Source of the DNA: an uncultured bacterium
GTDB taxonomy: Bacteria; Vulcanimicrobiota; Xenobia; Xenobiales; Xenobiaceae
NCBI GenBank assembly: GCA_934636825.1
Contig: CAKUBG010000010.1
Coordinates: 1-64,000, forward strand
DNA length: 64,000 bases
Direction: 5' to 3'
The notes under the pieces were generated by a model that worked only from the letters and a program-made list of their open reading frames with translations, was not told where the DNA came from and ran no database searches. Numbering within the stretch: the stretch's first letter is position 1; each line of letters opens with the position of its first letter. The position numbers and the translations under genes are program-made. Of this stretch, positions 1 to 7,701 are shown one piece after another.

Positions 1-1101
1 GGGACGTCCCGGACGGTTGGCTTTGTCGCTGTCAAAGGTGGGACGGCCCGGTCTGTTATTGTTGTTGCGGTCGAAATCAGGACGACCTGGTCTGCCGGGG
101 CGCTGATCTTTTTCTATATCTGGACGTCCTGGACGGCTAGGCTTATCCATACCGGGGCGATCCGGTCTGCTCGGTTTGTGGTTCTTATCCCAATCAGGAC
201 GATCCGGACGTCTGTTATCATTCCAATCATGATCGGGGCGCGGCGGACGGCGGTTGTTATCCCATTCATCGCGCGGTGGGCGAGGACGTGGCGGTGGGGG
301 ATTATAGCTAGGACGGCTTGGTGGCGGTGGCGGCGGAGGATTGTAATAATTTTGGTTGTAACTCCAAGGATACCAGTTGTTGTTCCAATATCGATAGTAA
401 TTATAGCCTGGGCCCCACCAGAAACGGTGTCCGCTCCAGTCCCAACTACTGCCATAGAAGACTTCATTCAAAAGAGCATAAGTACCCCATTGAATAGCAG
501 AGTTGATGAAAGTATAACCGTAATTGGGTGTGGAGATACCGTAGACAGAATTTACATCATAGGAAGGAACAGTAATGGTGTTTGGATTGGTAGGATTGAT
601 GTAAATGTAATTGTTTTCACTGCTGACTTTTACTTCATCGTTGGAAACCAACTTTTTGTTGTCGTAGGCAATTTTACGCAGCTTTTGTATTGCCGTGTAC
701 ATTTCGTCGTTTTTATTAGTGAAAACGTCTGCCAAATCGTAAGTCCAGTCCATATCGCTGGACATATTGTAAAGCACATCTGGAGTGGCTAAGAGGGAAA
801 CAACGCTCTCGTCTAAGTTTTGAGCTTCTGCTTTTTTAGCAACTTCTTCAAGAGTGGCTTTGGGATATTTATCTAAAAGATCTTGGGCAGCTAAAATTTG
901 TTTTGGGTAGGTGGACGCGATTAAAACATTGCCCAACAAACTGTCCGGGTAAAGGGCAATAGGCGCCAGAATCTGCTCAACGCTTGATAGTTGTACAGTT
1001 GTCTTGGGCGCAGATTTGGCGCTGACTTGCAGCGGCAGGAACATGCAAATGGCCAGCATTAACGCCAGCCAAAATGCTCTGCGTACCGTAACTTTCCTCA
1101 T
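1..1101 (-). CDS. DUF3300 family exported protein, C-terminus cut by window edge
   Basis: The frame is open from an ATG at 1101 to base 1, giving 367 codons with no stop. Residues 1-28 look like a signal peptide: basic N-terminus, hydrophobic core, then a V-S-A-K cleavage region. The next segment, with LAPIALYPD and IASTYP, is the hallmark of DUF3300 exported proteins, whose function is unknown. A Tyr/Trp/Asn-rich stretch follows (about residues 210-250), then a run of seven prolines, then a long Arg-Pro-Gly/Asp tail with repeated RPGRP and RPDRP units. The tail continues beyond the window, so full length is unknown. The Pro/Arg-rich tail gives GC-rich repetitive DNA that also creates spurious overlapping frames. 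Family assignment is good; role is not known. Confidence 0.85.
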   Translation of the reverse strand, partial: MRKVTVRRAFWLALMLAICMFLPLQVSAKSAPKTTVQLSSVEQILAPIALYPDSLLGNVLIASTYPKQILAAQDLLDKYPKATLEEVAKKAEAQNLDESVVSLLATPDVLYNMSSDMDWTYDLADVFTNKNDEMYTAIQKLRKIAYDNKKLVSNDEVKVSSENNYIYINPTNPNTITVPSYDVNSVYGISTPNYGYTFINSAIQWGTYALLNEVFYGSSWDWSGHRFWWGPGYNYYRYWNNNWYPWSYNQNYYNPPPPPPPSRPSYNPPPPRPRPPRDEWDNNRRPPRPDHDWNDNRRPDRPDWDKNHKPSRPDRPGMDKPSRPGRPDIEKDQRPGRPGRPDFDRNNNNRPGRPTFDSDKANRPGRP

Positions 1102-1162
1102 ACGCTACCTTCTTTCTGAACATAGAGCCGTATTTTGCTGTGTTTGTATTTGAGCTTATTTG

Positions 1163-1180
1163 GGCAGGATCGTTCCTGCT
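1163..1180. promoter_or_regulatory. Small perfect hairpin in the divergent region before the rluA-like gene
   Basis: GCAGGA (1164-1169) and TCCTGC (1174-1179) form a perfect inverted repeat around TCGT. It lies between the divergent starts at 1101 and 1347. It includes one copy of the intergenic GGCAGG motif described in the findings. There is no T tract, so it is not an intrinsic terminator. The rest of this 245-base gap is AT-rich and would hold promoters in both directions; I cannot assign one securely. Confidence 0.35.
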
Positions 1181-1346
1181 AAGTCAAAGATAAACATTAA
1201 GAAACAATAAATATTTTTATATCGTTTGCTAAAAATTGCAGCAATGCGCTATTTTACCACGTTTTTACGCATCGTGCAGGAAGCTTTTGACTTTATATTT
1301 GCCAATTGCAGGCATTTTGCAAAATTGACGGAGAAAATGACCGATT

Positions 1347-2090
1347 ATGTTCGCTGTAAAGATTTTATATGAAGATGAGGCTGTATTGGTAGCTTTTAAA
1401 CCGGCCGGTTTGCCTATGCATACCAATTTGGATACTGAGCGCACCAATTTTGTCGATCTATTGCAAAAGGAATTAACTGAGCGAGATGGGCAGCCAGGCT
1501 ACTTGGGAATTCACCAACGCTTAGATTTAGGCACTTCCGGTTTGGTTATTTTTACACGTTGTCAAGCAGCCAACGCTTCTTTGGCTAAACAATTTTTTGA
1601 GCACAGTTTAAGTAAAATATACTTAACGATAGTTTCTGCGCACGGCCATTTGGCTTCTAAAGAATGGGATTGTCGCTATGCATTGGGAGAACCGGACAAA
1701 AGAGGAGGCGCCGTGCGTTGGCGACATAACCCCAAAACTTCTGATCCAGGTTTTAAAGAGGCTTGTACCCATTTTACTTTAAAAAAACGTAAGCACGGTT
1801 TGCTTTTACTTCAGGCCGAGCTTAAAAGTGGACGCAAACACCAGATACGCGCTCATTTAGCAGCTCAAAAAATGCCTATCCTAGGTGATACGCTTTATGG
1901 CGGTGCTGATAAGATTGAGATCGAAGGAGCTGTTTTATCTGTTGTCCGTCCCCTTTTGCATGCCTATGCTCTCAAGCTTATCCATCCGTTAACGGGGGAT
2001 CCGTTGCACGTTGTCGCCCCTTTGCCGACTGATTTTGTCAATATAATGGAAGTTGCTGAACTTGGAGAAGTAAAAGATTATGAAACCTAA
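1347..2090 (+). CDS. RluA-family pseudouridine synthase
   Basis: A 247-residue protein of the RluA/RsuA-type pseudouridine synthase superfamily, which isomerises uridine in rRNA or tRNA. The catalytic motif HQRLDLGTSG (about residues 55-64) carries the nucleophilic Asp. The later GRKHQIRAHLA and LGDTLYGG motifs are typical of the RluA group. There is no N-terminal S4 domain; the protein starts directly with the catalytic fold, as in RluA and RluC-short forms. Its end overlaps the miaA start by 11 bases, so the two are probably translated from one message, giving a small RNA-modification pair. Which rRNA or tRNA position it modifies cannot be read from sequence. Confidence 0.85.
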   Translation: MFAVKILYEDEAVLVAFKPAGLPMHTNLDTERTNFVDLLQKELTERDGQPGYLGIHQRLDLGTSGLVIFTRCQAANASLAKQFFEHSLSKIYLTIVSAHGHLASKEWDCRYALGEPDKRGGAVRWRHNPKTSDPGFKEACTHFTLKKRKHGLLLLQAELKSGRKHQIRAHLAAQKMPILGDTLYGGADKIEIEGAVLSVVRPLLHAYALKLIHPLTGDPLHVVAPLPTDFVNIMEVAELGEVKDYET

Positions 2091-3000
2091 AGTTTTAGCT
2101 GTGATGGGGCCGACCGCTTCTGGTAAATCGAAGTTAAGTTTAGAGTTGGCTCGCGCATTTAATGGCGAAATTATCAGCGCTGATTCTGCCCAATTGTATA
2201 TAGGTGCCGATATAGGTACGGCTAAGCCGACAGTTGAAGAACTGGCTCAAGTTACGCACCATTTGGTAAATATACGCAGTCTGTCTTCTCCCCAGTTTAG
2301 CTTAGCTGAATTTAAGCAACTAGCTGGAGACGCTATAAAAGACATTTGGAGTCGCGGTCGTCTTCCTATTGTTGCTGGCGGCACAGGCCTATATTTGCGT
2401 GGTTTGTTGGATGGCTATACTTTAATAGAGCTGCCACCCGATCCGGAATTGCGGGAAAGTTTAAATCAGTGCTCTTTAGAAGACTTGCTAGCTAGGTTGG
2501 CTCAGCTTGATCCTCAAACCTATGCTAAAATAGATAAGTGCAACAAGCGTCGTGTGAGTAGAGCTTTGGAAGTAGTGTTGCAAACTGGTCGCTCTTTTAG
2601 CGAAATTTCACGTCGTGAAGCGCCTGATTTTGATATTTTGAAGCTGGGCATAAATATTGAGCGTTCAACTTTATACGAGCGCATAGATCGACGTTGGCAA
2701 GTTATGCTTAATTCGGGATGGGTTCAAGAAGTAGAACGGCTCAAACAGCAAGGTTACGAAGCTGATTTGCGTCGTTTACGCATTTTGGGTTACACAGAAT
2801 TGTTGGATGCTTTAAATGGCAGCATTTCTTTAGAAGAAGCTGCTGAAAAAATTCGCTTTGCTACCCATCGGTATGCCAAAAGGCAACAAACTTGGCTTAA
2901 AGCCGAAGCCAACTTACACAAAATCAACTTTGGGGACAATTTATTAAACGAGGCTGAAGCTATGGTAAAGGCTTGGTTTATCGATAAAAACGAAGGATAA
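2080..3000 (+). CDS. miaA: tRNA dimethylallyltransferase MiaA
   Basis: MiaA transfers a dimethylallyl group to N6 of A37 in tRNAs reading UNN codons. The 306-residue length is normal. Visible motifs are the P-loop GPTASGKS (residues 10-17), the ISADSAQLY segment with the catalytic Asp, the IGTAKP motif, VAGGTGLYLRGL, and a C-terminal RFATHRYAKRQQTW segment, all characteristic of the family. The ATG overlaps the end of the upstream pseudouridine synthase gene. Only six bases separate its stop from dapF, so rluA-like, miaA and dapF form an operon, probably extending to the M24 peptidase. Confidence 0.95.
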   Translation: MKPKVLAVMGPTASGKSKLSLELARAFNGEIISADSAQLYIGADIGTAKPTVEELAQVTHHLVNIRSLSSPQFSLAEFKQLAGDAIKDIWSRGRLPIVAGGTGLYLRGLLDGYTLIELPPDPELRESLNQCSLEDLLARLAQLDPQTYAKIDKCNKRRVSRALEVVLQTGRSFSEISRREAPDFDILKLGINIERSTLYERIDRRWQVMLNSGWVQEVERLKQQGYEADLRRLRILGYTELLDALNGSISLEEAAEKIRFATHRYAKRQQTWLKAEANLHKINFGDNLLNEAEAMVKAWFIDKNEG

Positions 3001-3006
3001 AATTTT

Positions 3007-3879
3007 ATGGATCAGGTTAAAGAACTAAAATTATATAAATGGCAGGGACTGGGCAACGATTTTATTATCTTAGTTAGTGATCAATGCGATACTTCCGCCA
3101 ATTCAAATTTGGCAGTCAAGTTGTGTAACCGTCATTATGGTATTGGTGGCGACGGTTTAATCTACTTATTCAAAGATAGTGAACATATTATCAATATGGT
3201 CATTTTTAATGCCGACGGTACTTTGGCCGGTATGTGTGGCAATGGCATACGCTGTCTAGCTGCTATGGCTTATCGTTTGGGCTGGATCGCTTTGGGTGAA
3301 GAAACTGCTGTAAAAGTTGGGCATAGCTTTAAAAAAGTTACAGTTCTAAGTCACGAGCCGTATTTAGTAAAAGTCGATATGGGCAAACCGACCAACTTGA
3401 AAAAAATCAGTGGCCAATTATCAGATGGCACTGATTACGAAGGTTTGGAAGTTAGCATGGGTAATCCGCACTTAGCCTTAATTTTGCCCCATTATTTAAT
3501 GGAAACTGAAGATGAAGGGAGGCGCAGGCAACGCCATTTTGCTTGGCCTGATGTGCTAGCTTATGGCCCTAAATTAGAATATGCTAGCGACGATCCCCAA
3601 AGAGCGCAAGATGGGCAAAATGTGGAATTTGTTATTCCTCAAGATAAAAACAATTTGCATATGCGGGTTTGGGAGCGTGGTGTAGGAGAGACTTTGGCTT
3701 GCGGTACCGGAGCTTGCGCTTCCTTTGTGGCTGCGCATGAGCTTGGCTTGTGTGGATCCGAAGCGGTGGTTCATTTGCCGGGTGGTCGTTTAGCTATTGC
3801 TTACGGAGCCAGTGGCCATATTATGATGACCGGCCCTGCTGAATTTGTTTTCGAAGCTTCAATGTTGGTTAAAGATTAA
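3007..3879 (+). CDS. dapF: Diaminopimelate epimerase DapF
   Basis: DapF converts LL- to meso-diaminopimelate for lysine and peptidoglycan synthesis. The protein has 290 residues. Both catalytic cysteines are present, in ADGTLAGMCGNGIRC and GETLACGTGAC. The N-terminal QGLGNDFI motif is standard. The start has a GAAGGA ribosome-binding site about 10 bases upstream. It sits between miaA and an M24 peptidase on the same strand. Presence of dapF implies a meso-DAP cell wall or at least lysine synthesis by this route. Confidence 0.95.
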   Translation: MDQVKELKLYKWQGLGNDFIILVSDQCDTSANSNLAVKLCNRHYGIGGDGLIYLFKDSEHIINMVIFNADGTLAGMCGNGIRCLAAMAYRLGWIALGEETAVKVGHSFKKVTVLSHEPYLVKVDMGKPTNLKKISGQLSDGTDYEGLEVSMGNPHLALILPHYLMETEDEGRRRQRHFAWPDVLAYGPKLEYASDDPQRAQDGQNVEFVIPQDKNNLHMRVWERGVGETLACGTGACASFVAAHELGLCGSEAVVHLPGGRLAIAYGASGHIMMTGPAEFVFEASMLVKD

Positions 3880-3909
3880 ATTTGTCTTTTTGTTCGGAGG
3901 TTTAACAAT

Positions 3910-5040
3910 ATGTCAAATGCAGTTAAAGCGCCAGTTGTGCGCTTACAAGAAGTATTAAGTCATAAGAATTTGCAGGGAGCCATTCTTACTTCATCTGAAA
4001 GTATCAGATATTTTTCCGGCTTTACCAGTACCGACGGGCTGATCTTTGTTGGTGAAGGTCATGTGGCTGTGGTGACTGACTCGCGCTATTGGGCTCAAGT
4101 AGAATCTAAATGTCCGCAAGTCGAATTGGTTAAGTATATCTCTCATGAACATCGCAATTTGGCCAATGCCTTAGCTGTTTGGATGAAAGAACATAAACTC
4201 GGTGGGCGTTTGGCTGTTGAAGGACGTAGCCTCACTTTAGATGCCTACTTAAATTTGCAAAGTGAGTTAGTTGAGGGAGGCTTGGTCGAGAGCTTAGTAA
4301 GCTTATCTTCAGCTATTGATGAATTGCGTTTAGTCAAAACTGAGTCAGAGCTAAAAGCGATAACTAAGGCTGCCAAAGCGGCTGATGAAGCTTGGAAAAA
4401 GGCTTTGGCTTGTTTTAAAGCTGGCATTAGCGAAGCCGATTTCTGTGCCGAATTGGAATATCAGATGCAAAAGTGCGGCGCTCGCAAACCTTCGTTTGAT
4501 ACAATTGTGGCTTCAGGGCTCAATGGAGCTTATCCTCATGCTGTAGTGACAAATAAAAAAATCGGTGAAGGGGAATTGGTCACTGTTGATTTTGGTTGTA
4601 TCGTAGATGGCTGGTGTAGTGACATTACTCGTACAGTATGGGTCGGTCAATTGAGCGAGGAAATGATCCGTATTTGGTCTGTAGTTAAAAAAGCCCATGA
4701 TGCTGGTATGCAAGGATTACGTCCTGGTCTCACGGGTGGACAGGTCGATAAAATTGCTAGAGATATTATCGAAGAGGCTGGTTTTGGCCCCTACTTTAGC
4801 CATAGCTTAGGGCACGGTGTAGGATTGGCCGTACATGAAGGGCCCGGACTGCGACGCGAATCTACCTTAGTCTTACAACCGCATATGACAGCTACCATAG
4901 AGCCGGGTATTTATATCCCGGAAGTTGGTGGTTGCCGTATTGAAGATTTGCTCTTCTTGACGGAAGACGGTGCCCAAGCCTTGAGTCAATCTCCCTATCA
5001 AATACCGGGCCAGAGTCATCCTCTGGAATCTTTTAATTAA
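3910..5040 (+). CDS. M24-family Xaa-Pro aminopeptidase/dipeptidase
   Basis: A 376-residue metallopeptidase of the M24B family (PepP/PepQ-like), which removes residues next to proline. Domain order is a creatinase N-terminal-like domain (about 10-140) followed by the pita-bread catalytic domain. The five metal ligands can be assigned: Asp in VTVDFG, Asp in CSDITRTV, His in HSLGHGVGL, Glu in ATIEPGIY, and Glu in GCRIEDL. A GGAGG ribosome-binding site precedes the ATG. It is the last gene of the rluA-like/miaA/dapF unit. Aminopeptidase P and prolidase activities cannot be separated from sequence. Confidence 0.9.
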   Translation: MSNAVKAPVVRLQEVLSHKNLQGAILTSSESIRYFSGFTSTDGLIFVGEGHVAVVTDSRYWAQVESKCPQVELVKYISHEHRNLANALAVWMKEHKLGGRLAVEGRSLTLDAYLNLQSELVEGGLVESLVSLSSAIDELRLVKTESELKAITKAAKAADEAWKKALACFKAGISEADFCAELEYQMQKCGARKPSFDTIVASGLNGAYPHAVVTNKKIGEGELVTVDFGCIVDGWCSDITRTVWVGQLSEEMIRIWSVVKKAHDAGMQGLRPGLTGGQVDKIARDIIEEAGFGPYFSHSLGHGVGLAVHEGPGLRRESTLVLQPHMTATIEPGIYIPEVGGCRIEDLLFLTEDGAQALSQSPYQIPGQSHPLESFN

Positions 5041-5056
5041 ACTAGATCATCTAGTT
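5040..5056. promoter_or_regulatory. 17-base perfect palindrome at the end of the peptidase gene
   Basis: AACTAGAT (5040-5047) and ATCTAGTT (5049-5056) are perfect inverted copies around a single C. A one-base spacer favours a protein-binding site over an RNA hairpin, and no T tract follows. It sits directly after the peptidase stop and about 205 bases upstream of the PFK gene. Function is not known. Confidence 0.25.
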
Positions 5057-5166
5057 AACTATCGCTTAAATTTGACTGATACTTGTTTAGTCTTAGAGTT
5101 TTGGCATCTAGCGTTTATAAATATTAGTTTTGTGCATAAATAAAAATAATATCTGTGCATGAGTCC

Positions 5167-5195
5167 CGATTTTGGTAAAAACAAAATCGCTTTTT
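5167..5195 (+). terminator. Intrinsic terminator or attenuator in the PFK leader
   Basis: CGATTTTG (5167-5174) pairs with CAAAATCG (5182-5189) and is followed by CTTTTT. It lies about 65 bases upstream of the PFK start. It may end the upstream peptidase message or act as an attenuator if the PFK promoter lies 5' of it. The stem is AT-rich and so only moderately stable. Confidence 0.5.
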
Positions 5196-5260
5196 AGGGC
5201 AGGAAAAGGCCAAAATAAGCAAACAATACTCTGCTATTCGATTTAGATAAGGGTGAATTT

Positions 5261-7549
5261 ATGACGGAAAAACTGCGTATCGGAGTTATGACCAGCGGCG
5301 GTGACGCCCCGGGCATGAATGCAGCAGTGCGTGCTGTTGTTAAGAGCGCTATAAAGGGCGGAGCCGAAGTCTATGGCATTTATAATGGCTATGTCGGTTT
5401 GCAACACCCTGAAAATGGCGGCGTTAAGGAACTTACAGTCGGAGAAGTTAGCGGCATTATCAACTTGGGTGGTACTATTTTAGGTACTGCTCGCTGTGAT
5501 GCTATGCTAAAACCCGAAGGTAGGCGTAAAGCTATTTCTACTTTGGTGCACTATGGTATAGATCGTTTAATTTGCATCGGTGGAGACGGCTCTTTAACTG
5601 GCGCTGAAAATTTGCGCCGTGAGTGGGCCGAAACTGTCAAGAGTCTAGTTGAAGCTGGAGAAGTGCCTGCCGATTCTTTGGTAAAACATCCTTTCCTCAG
5701 TGTGATCGGCTTACCAGGCACTATTGACAACGATCTTTGTGGTTCCGACATTACCATTGGAGCTGATACAGCTTTGCACCGCATTGTCGACGCCGTAGAT
5801 GCTATTTTTAGTACTGCGGCCAGTCACCAGCGTACTTTTGTGGTTGAAGTTATGGGGCGCCATTGTGGTTACTTGGCTGTAATGACTGGTTTGGCTACCG
5901 GAGCTGAGTGGGTACTTATTCCTGAAGATCCTTGCCCCGATGGTTGGGAAGAAAAAATGTATGCTGCCTTGAGTAAGGGTCGCCACGCTGGTAAGCGAGC
6001 CGCTATTGTCATTATTGCCGAAGGTGCTCGCGATATTCACGGCAAGCATATTTCTGCTGATTATGTGCAAAAATTCCTCACTCAAAAAGGCGAAGATGCT
6101 CGCGTTACTATTTTAGGTCACGTGCAGCGTGGAGGCTCACCTTCAGCTTACGATCGCAATTTAGGTAGTTTGCTTGGCCATGAAGCTGTCAAGTATGCTT
6201 TGCAAGAAAAAGTGCAGCATTCTGTAGTAGCTGTAATGAAAGGCAACCGTCCTGCCGCTATTCCCTTAATGCAAGCAGTAGAAGATACTCATAAGGCTCA
6301 GCAAGCTTGCATTAGTGAAGAAGATGATGGCGCTTTGAGATTGCGCAGTCGCTCTTTGGCCGACACTTACGAACTTTTCAAGATCGCCAATGCTACCGAG
6401 CTGAAAAAGACTATTCCTCACCCCAAACGTATTGCTATTGTGCACTGTGGTGCTCCGGCTCCTGGTATGAATATGGCTGTACGTACAGTCGCTCGTTTGT
6501 TGATCGCCCAAGGCCATGAAGTTATAAAAGTACAGGGCGGTTTAGCTAGTTTCATCCAAAATGCTTCGAGCCATGAAGTTGGCATTGTGGGCCACAATTC
6601 CGGACTTGAGAAAAAAATTGTGGATGGCGATCCTCGATTTGAATTTTTGGAATGGATGAGTGTGACTGGCTGGGCTTGTGAAGGCGGCGCTCGTATTGGT
6701 ACTTGTCACACTAGCTTTAAGCCCTCTGATTTGTATGTTGTTTCCGCTTCGGCTAAAGCTAAGGGTATTGATGCTATTATCGTGATTGGTGGTTGGGAAG
6801 CTTATGAATGTGTCAACACTCTGTACAAAGAGAGATACAGAACCAATAATGGTTCTGGTCATGGCTACCATTTAGATATTCCGATTATTTGCGTACCTGC
6901 TTCTATCGACAACAATTTACCTGGCAGCGAATTTAGTATCGGTGCCGACACCGCTCTAAATTGTATTATCGATTGCGTAGATAAGATAAAACGCTCGGCT
7001 GTAGCCAATAAACGTGCCTTCCTTATTGAAGTTATGGGTGCCGAATGCGGCTATTTGGCCCAAATGAGCGGTTTAGCTACTGGCGCCGAATATATCTACC
7101 TTAACGAAGATCCCAAAAATGCTTCCGATATCTTAAAAGATATCGAAAAGTTGAAAAAGCAATTCAACGAAGAAGGTCGCACTGTAGCTTTGGTCATCAA
7201 TAATGAAAAGTCAAATTACAGTACTGGCGTTTTGGAAGCTATTTTTGAAACTGAGTGCAAAGGCGACTTCAATGTGCGTCAGGCGGTCTTGGGCCATATT
7301 CAGCAAGGTGGCGATCCCACTTCCTTCGATCGCACTCTTTCGGCCCGCTTGGCCAATGCTGCTGTAAGCGAACTTATGAAGATCTTCGATACTGATGGCA
7401 ATACCATGGGCTTTGTCGGCTTACAGCCCGAGGGTATAAAGTTCTTCGATTTCTACGATTATGATCGTATGACGGAAAAGACTTGTCGTCGTCCCACAGA
7501 CGAATGGTGGTTAGAAGACTATCTTAAGTTAAATGAAGACTTAACCTAA
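5261..7549 (+). CDS. pfkA: Tandem-domain, eukaryotic-type 6-phosphofructokinase
   Basis: Phosphorylates fructose 6-phosphate in glycolysis. At 762 residues it is two fused PFK units (about 1-395 and 400-762), the architecture of animal and fungal PFK; bacterial enzymes usually have one unit of 320-360 residues. The N-terminal half is catalytically complete: GGDGSLTGA (near residue 107) predicts ATP rather than pyrophosphate as donor, and GTIDND (153-158) carries the base. MGRHCGYLA and GHVQRGGSPSA also match. The C-terminal half is degenerate: GGWEAY replaces GGDGS, and PASIDNN (546-552) has Asn for the last Asp, as in the regulatory half of eukaryotic PFKs. The C-terminal DEWW segment also recalls the eukaryotic tail. 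The start has an AAGGGTG ribosome-binding site. It faces pncB across a strong terminator. Confidence 0.93.
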   Translation: MTEKLRIGVMTSGGDAPGMNAAVRAVVKSAIKGGAEVYGIYNGYVGLQHPENGGVKELTVGEVSGIINLGGTILGTARCDAMLKPEGRRKAISTLVHYGIDRLICIGGDGSLTGAENLRREWAETVKSLVEAGEVPADSLVKHPFLSVIGLPGTIDNDLCGSDITIGADTALHRIVDAVDAIFSTAASHQRTFVVEVMGRHCGYLAVMTGLATGAEWVLIPEDPCPDGWEEKMYAALSKGRHAGKRAAIVIIAEGARDIHGKHISADYVQKFLTQKGEDARVTILGHVQRGGSPSAYDRNLGSLLGHEAVKYALQEKVQHSVVAVMKGNRPAAIPLMQAVEDTHKAQQACISEEDDGALRLRSRSLADTYELFKIANATELKKTIPHPKRIAIVHCGAPAPGMNMAVRTVARLLIAQGHEVIKVQGGLASFIQNASSHEVGIVGHNSGLEKKIVDGDPRFEFLEWMSVTGWACEGGARIGTCHTSFKPSDLYVVSASAKAKGIDAIIVIGGWEAYECVNTLYKERYRTNNGSGHGYHLDIPIICVPASIDNNLPGSEFSIGADTALNCIIDCVDKIKRSAVANKRAFLIEVMGAECGYLAQMSGLATGAEYIYLNEDPKNASDILKDIEKLKKQFNEEGRTVALVINNEKSNYSTGVLEAIFETECKGDFNVRQAVLGHIQQGGDPTSFDRTLSARLANAAVSELMKIFDTDGNTMGFVGLQPEGIKFFDFYDYDRMTEKTCRRPTDEWWLEDYLKLNEDLT

Positions 7550-7625
7550 TTTAGTAAAAAGCGTACTGCTCTTGGTAGCGGGAACGCTATCTTCTGGTTC
7601 TTTTTCGTTCGTTTGCTTATATAAA

Positions 7626-7672
7626 AAATAAACTCGGTCACTCCGTAAAGAGTTGCCGAGTTTATTTTTTTT
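7626..7672. terminator. Bidirectional intrinsic terminator between PFK and pncB
   Basis: AAATAAACTCGG (7626-7637) pairs with CCGAGTTTATTT (7656-7667), with T runs on the plus strand and A runs on the opposite side. It separates the convergent PFK and pncB genes and should serve both. Confidence 0.9.
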
Positions 7673-7701
7673 CTTACTTACTGGACTGAGCTGAAGGCGC
7701 T

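Noticed and set aside
1..420. Repetitive GC-rich units that could suggest a CRISPR array
   Set aside because: The units are short, variable and in frame with RPGRP/RPDRP codons; there are no regular spacers.
114..792. Long overlapping reading frames on both strands in the first 800 bases
   Set aside because: They are shadows of the Arg-Pro-Gly repeat DNA in the DUF3300 gene. The gene's own frame is continuous from 1101 to base 1 with a signal peptide and family motifs.
5261..7549. Pyrophosphate-dependent PFK
   Set aside because: The first half has GGDGS, not GGDDT, and the overall plan is that of eukaryotic ATP-PFK.
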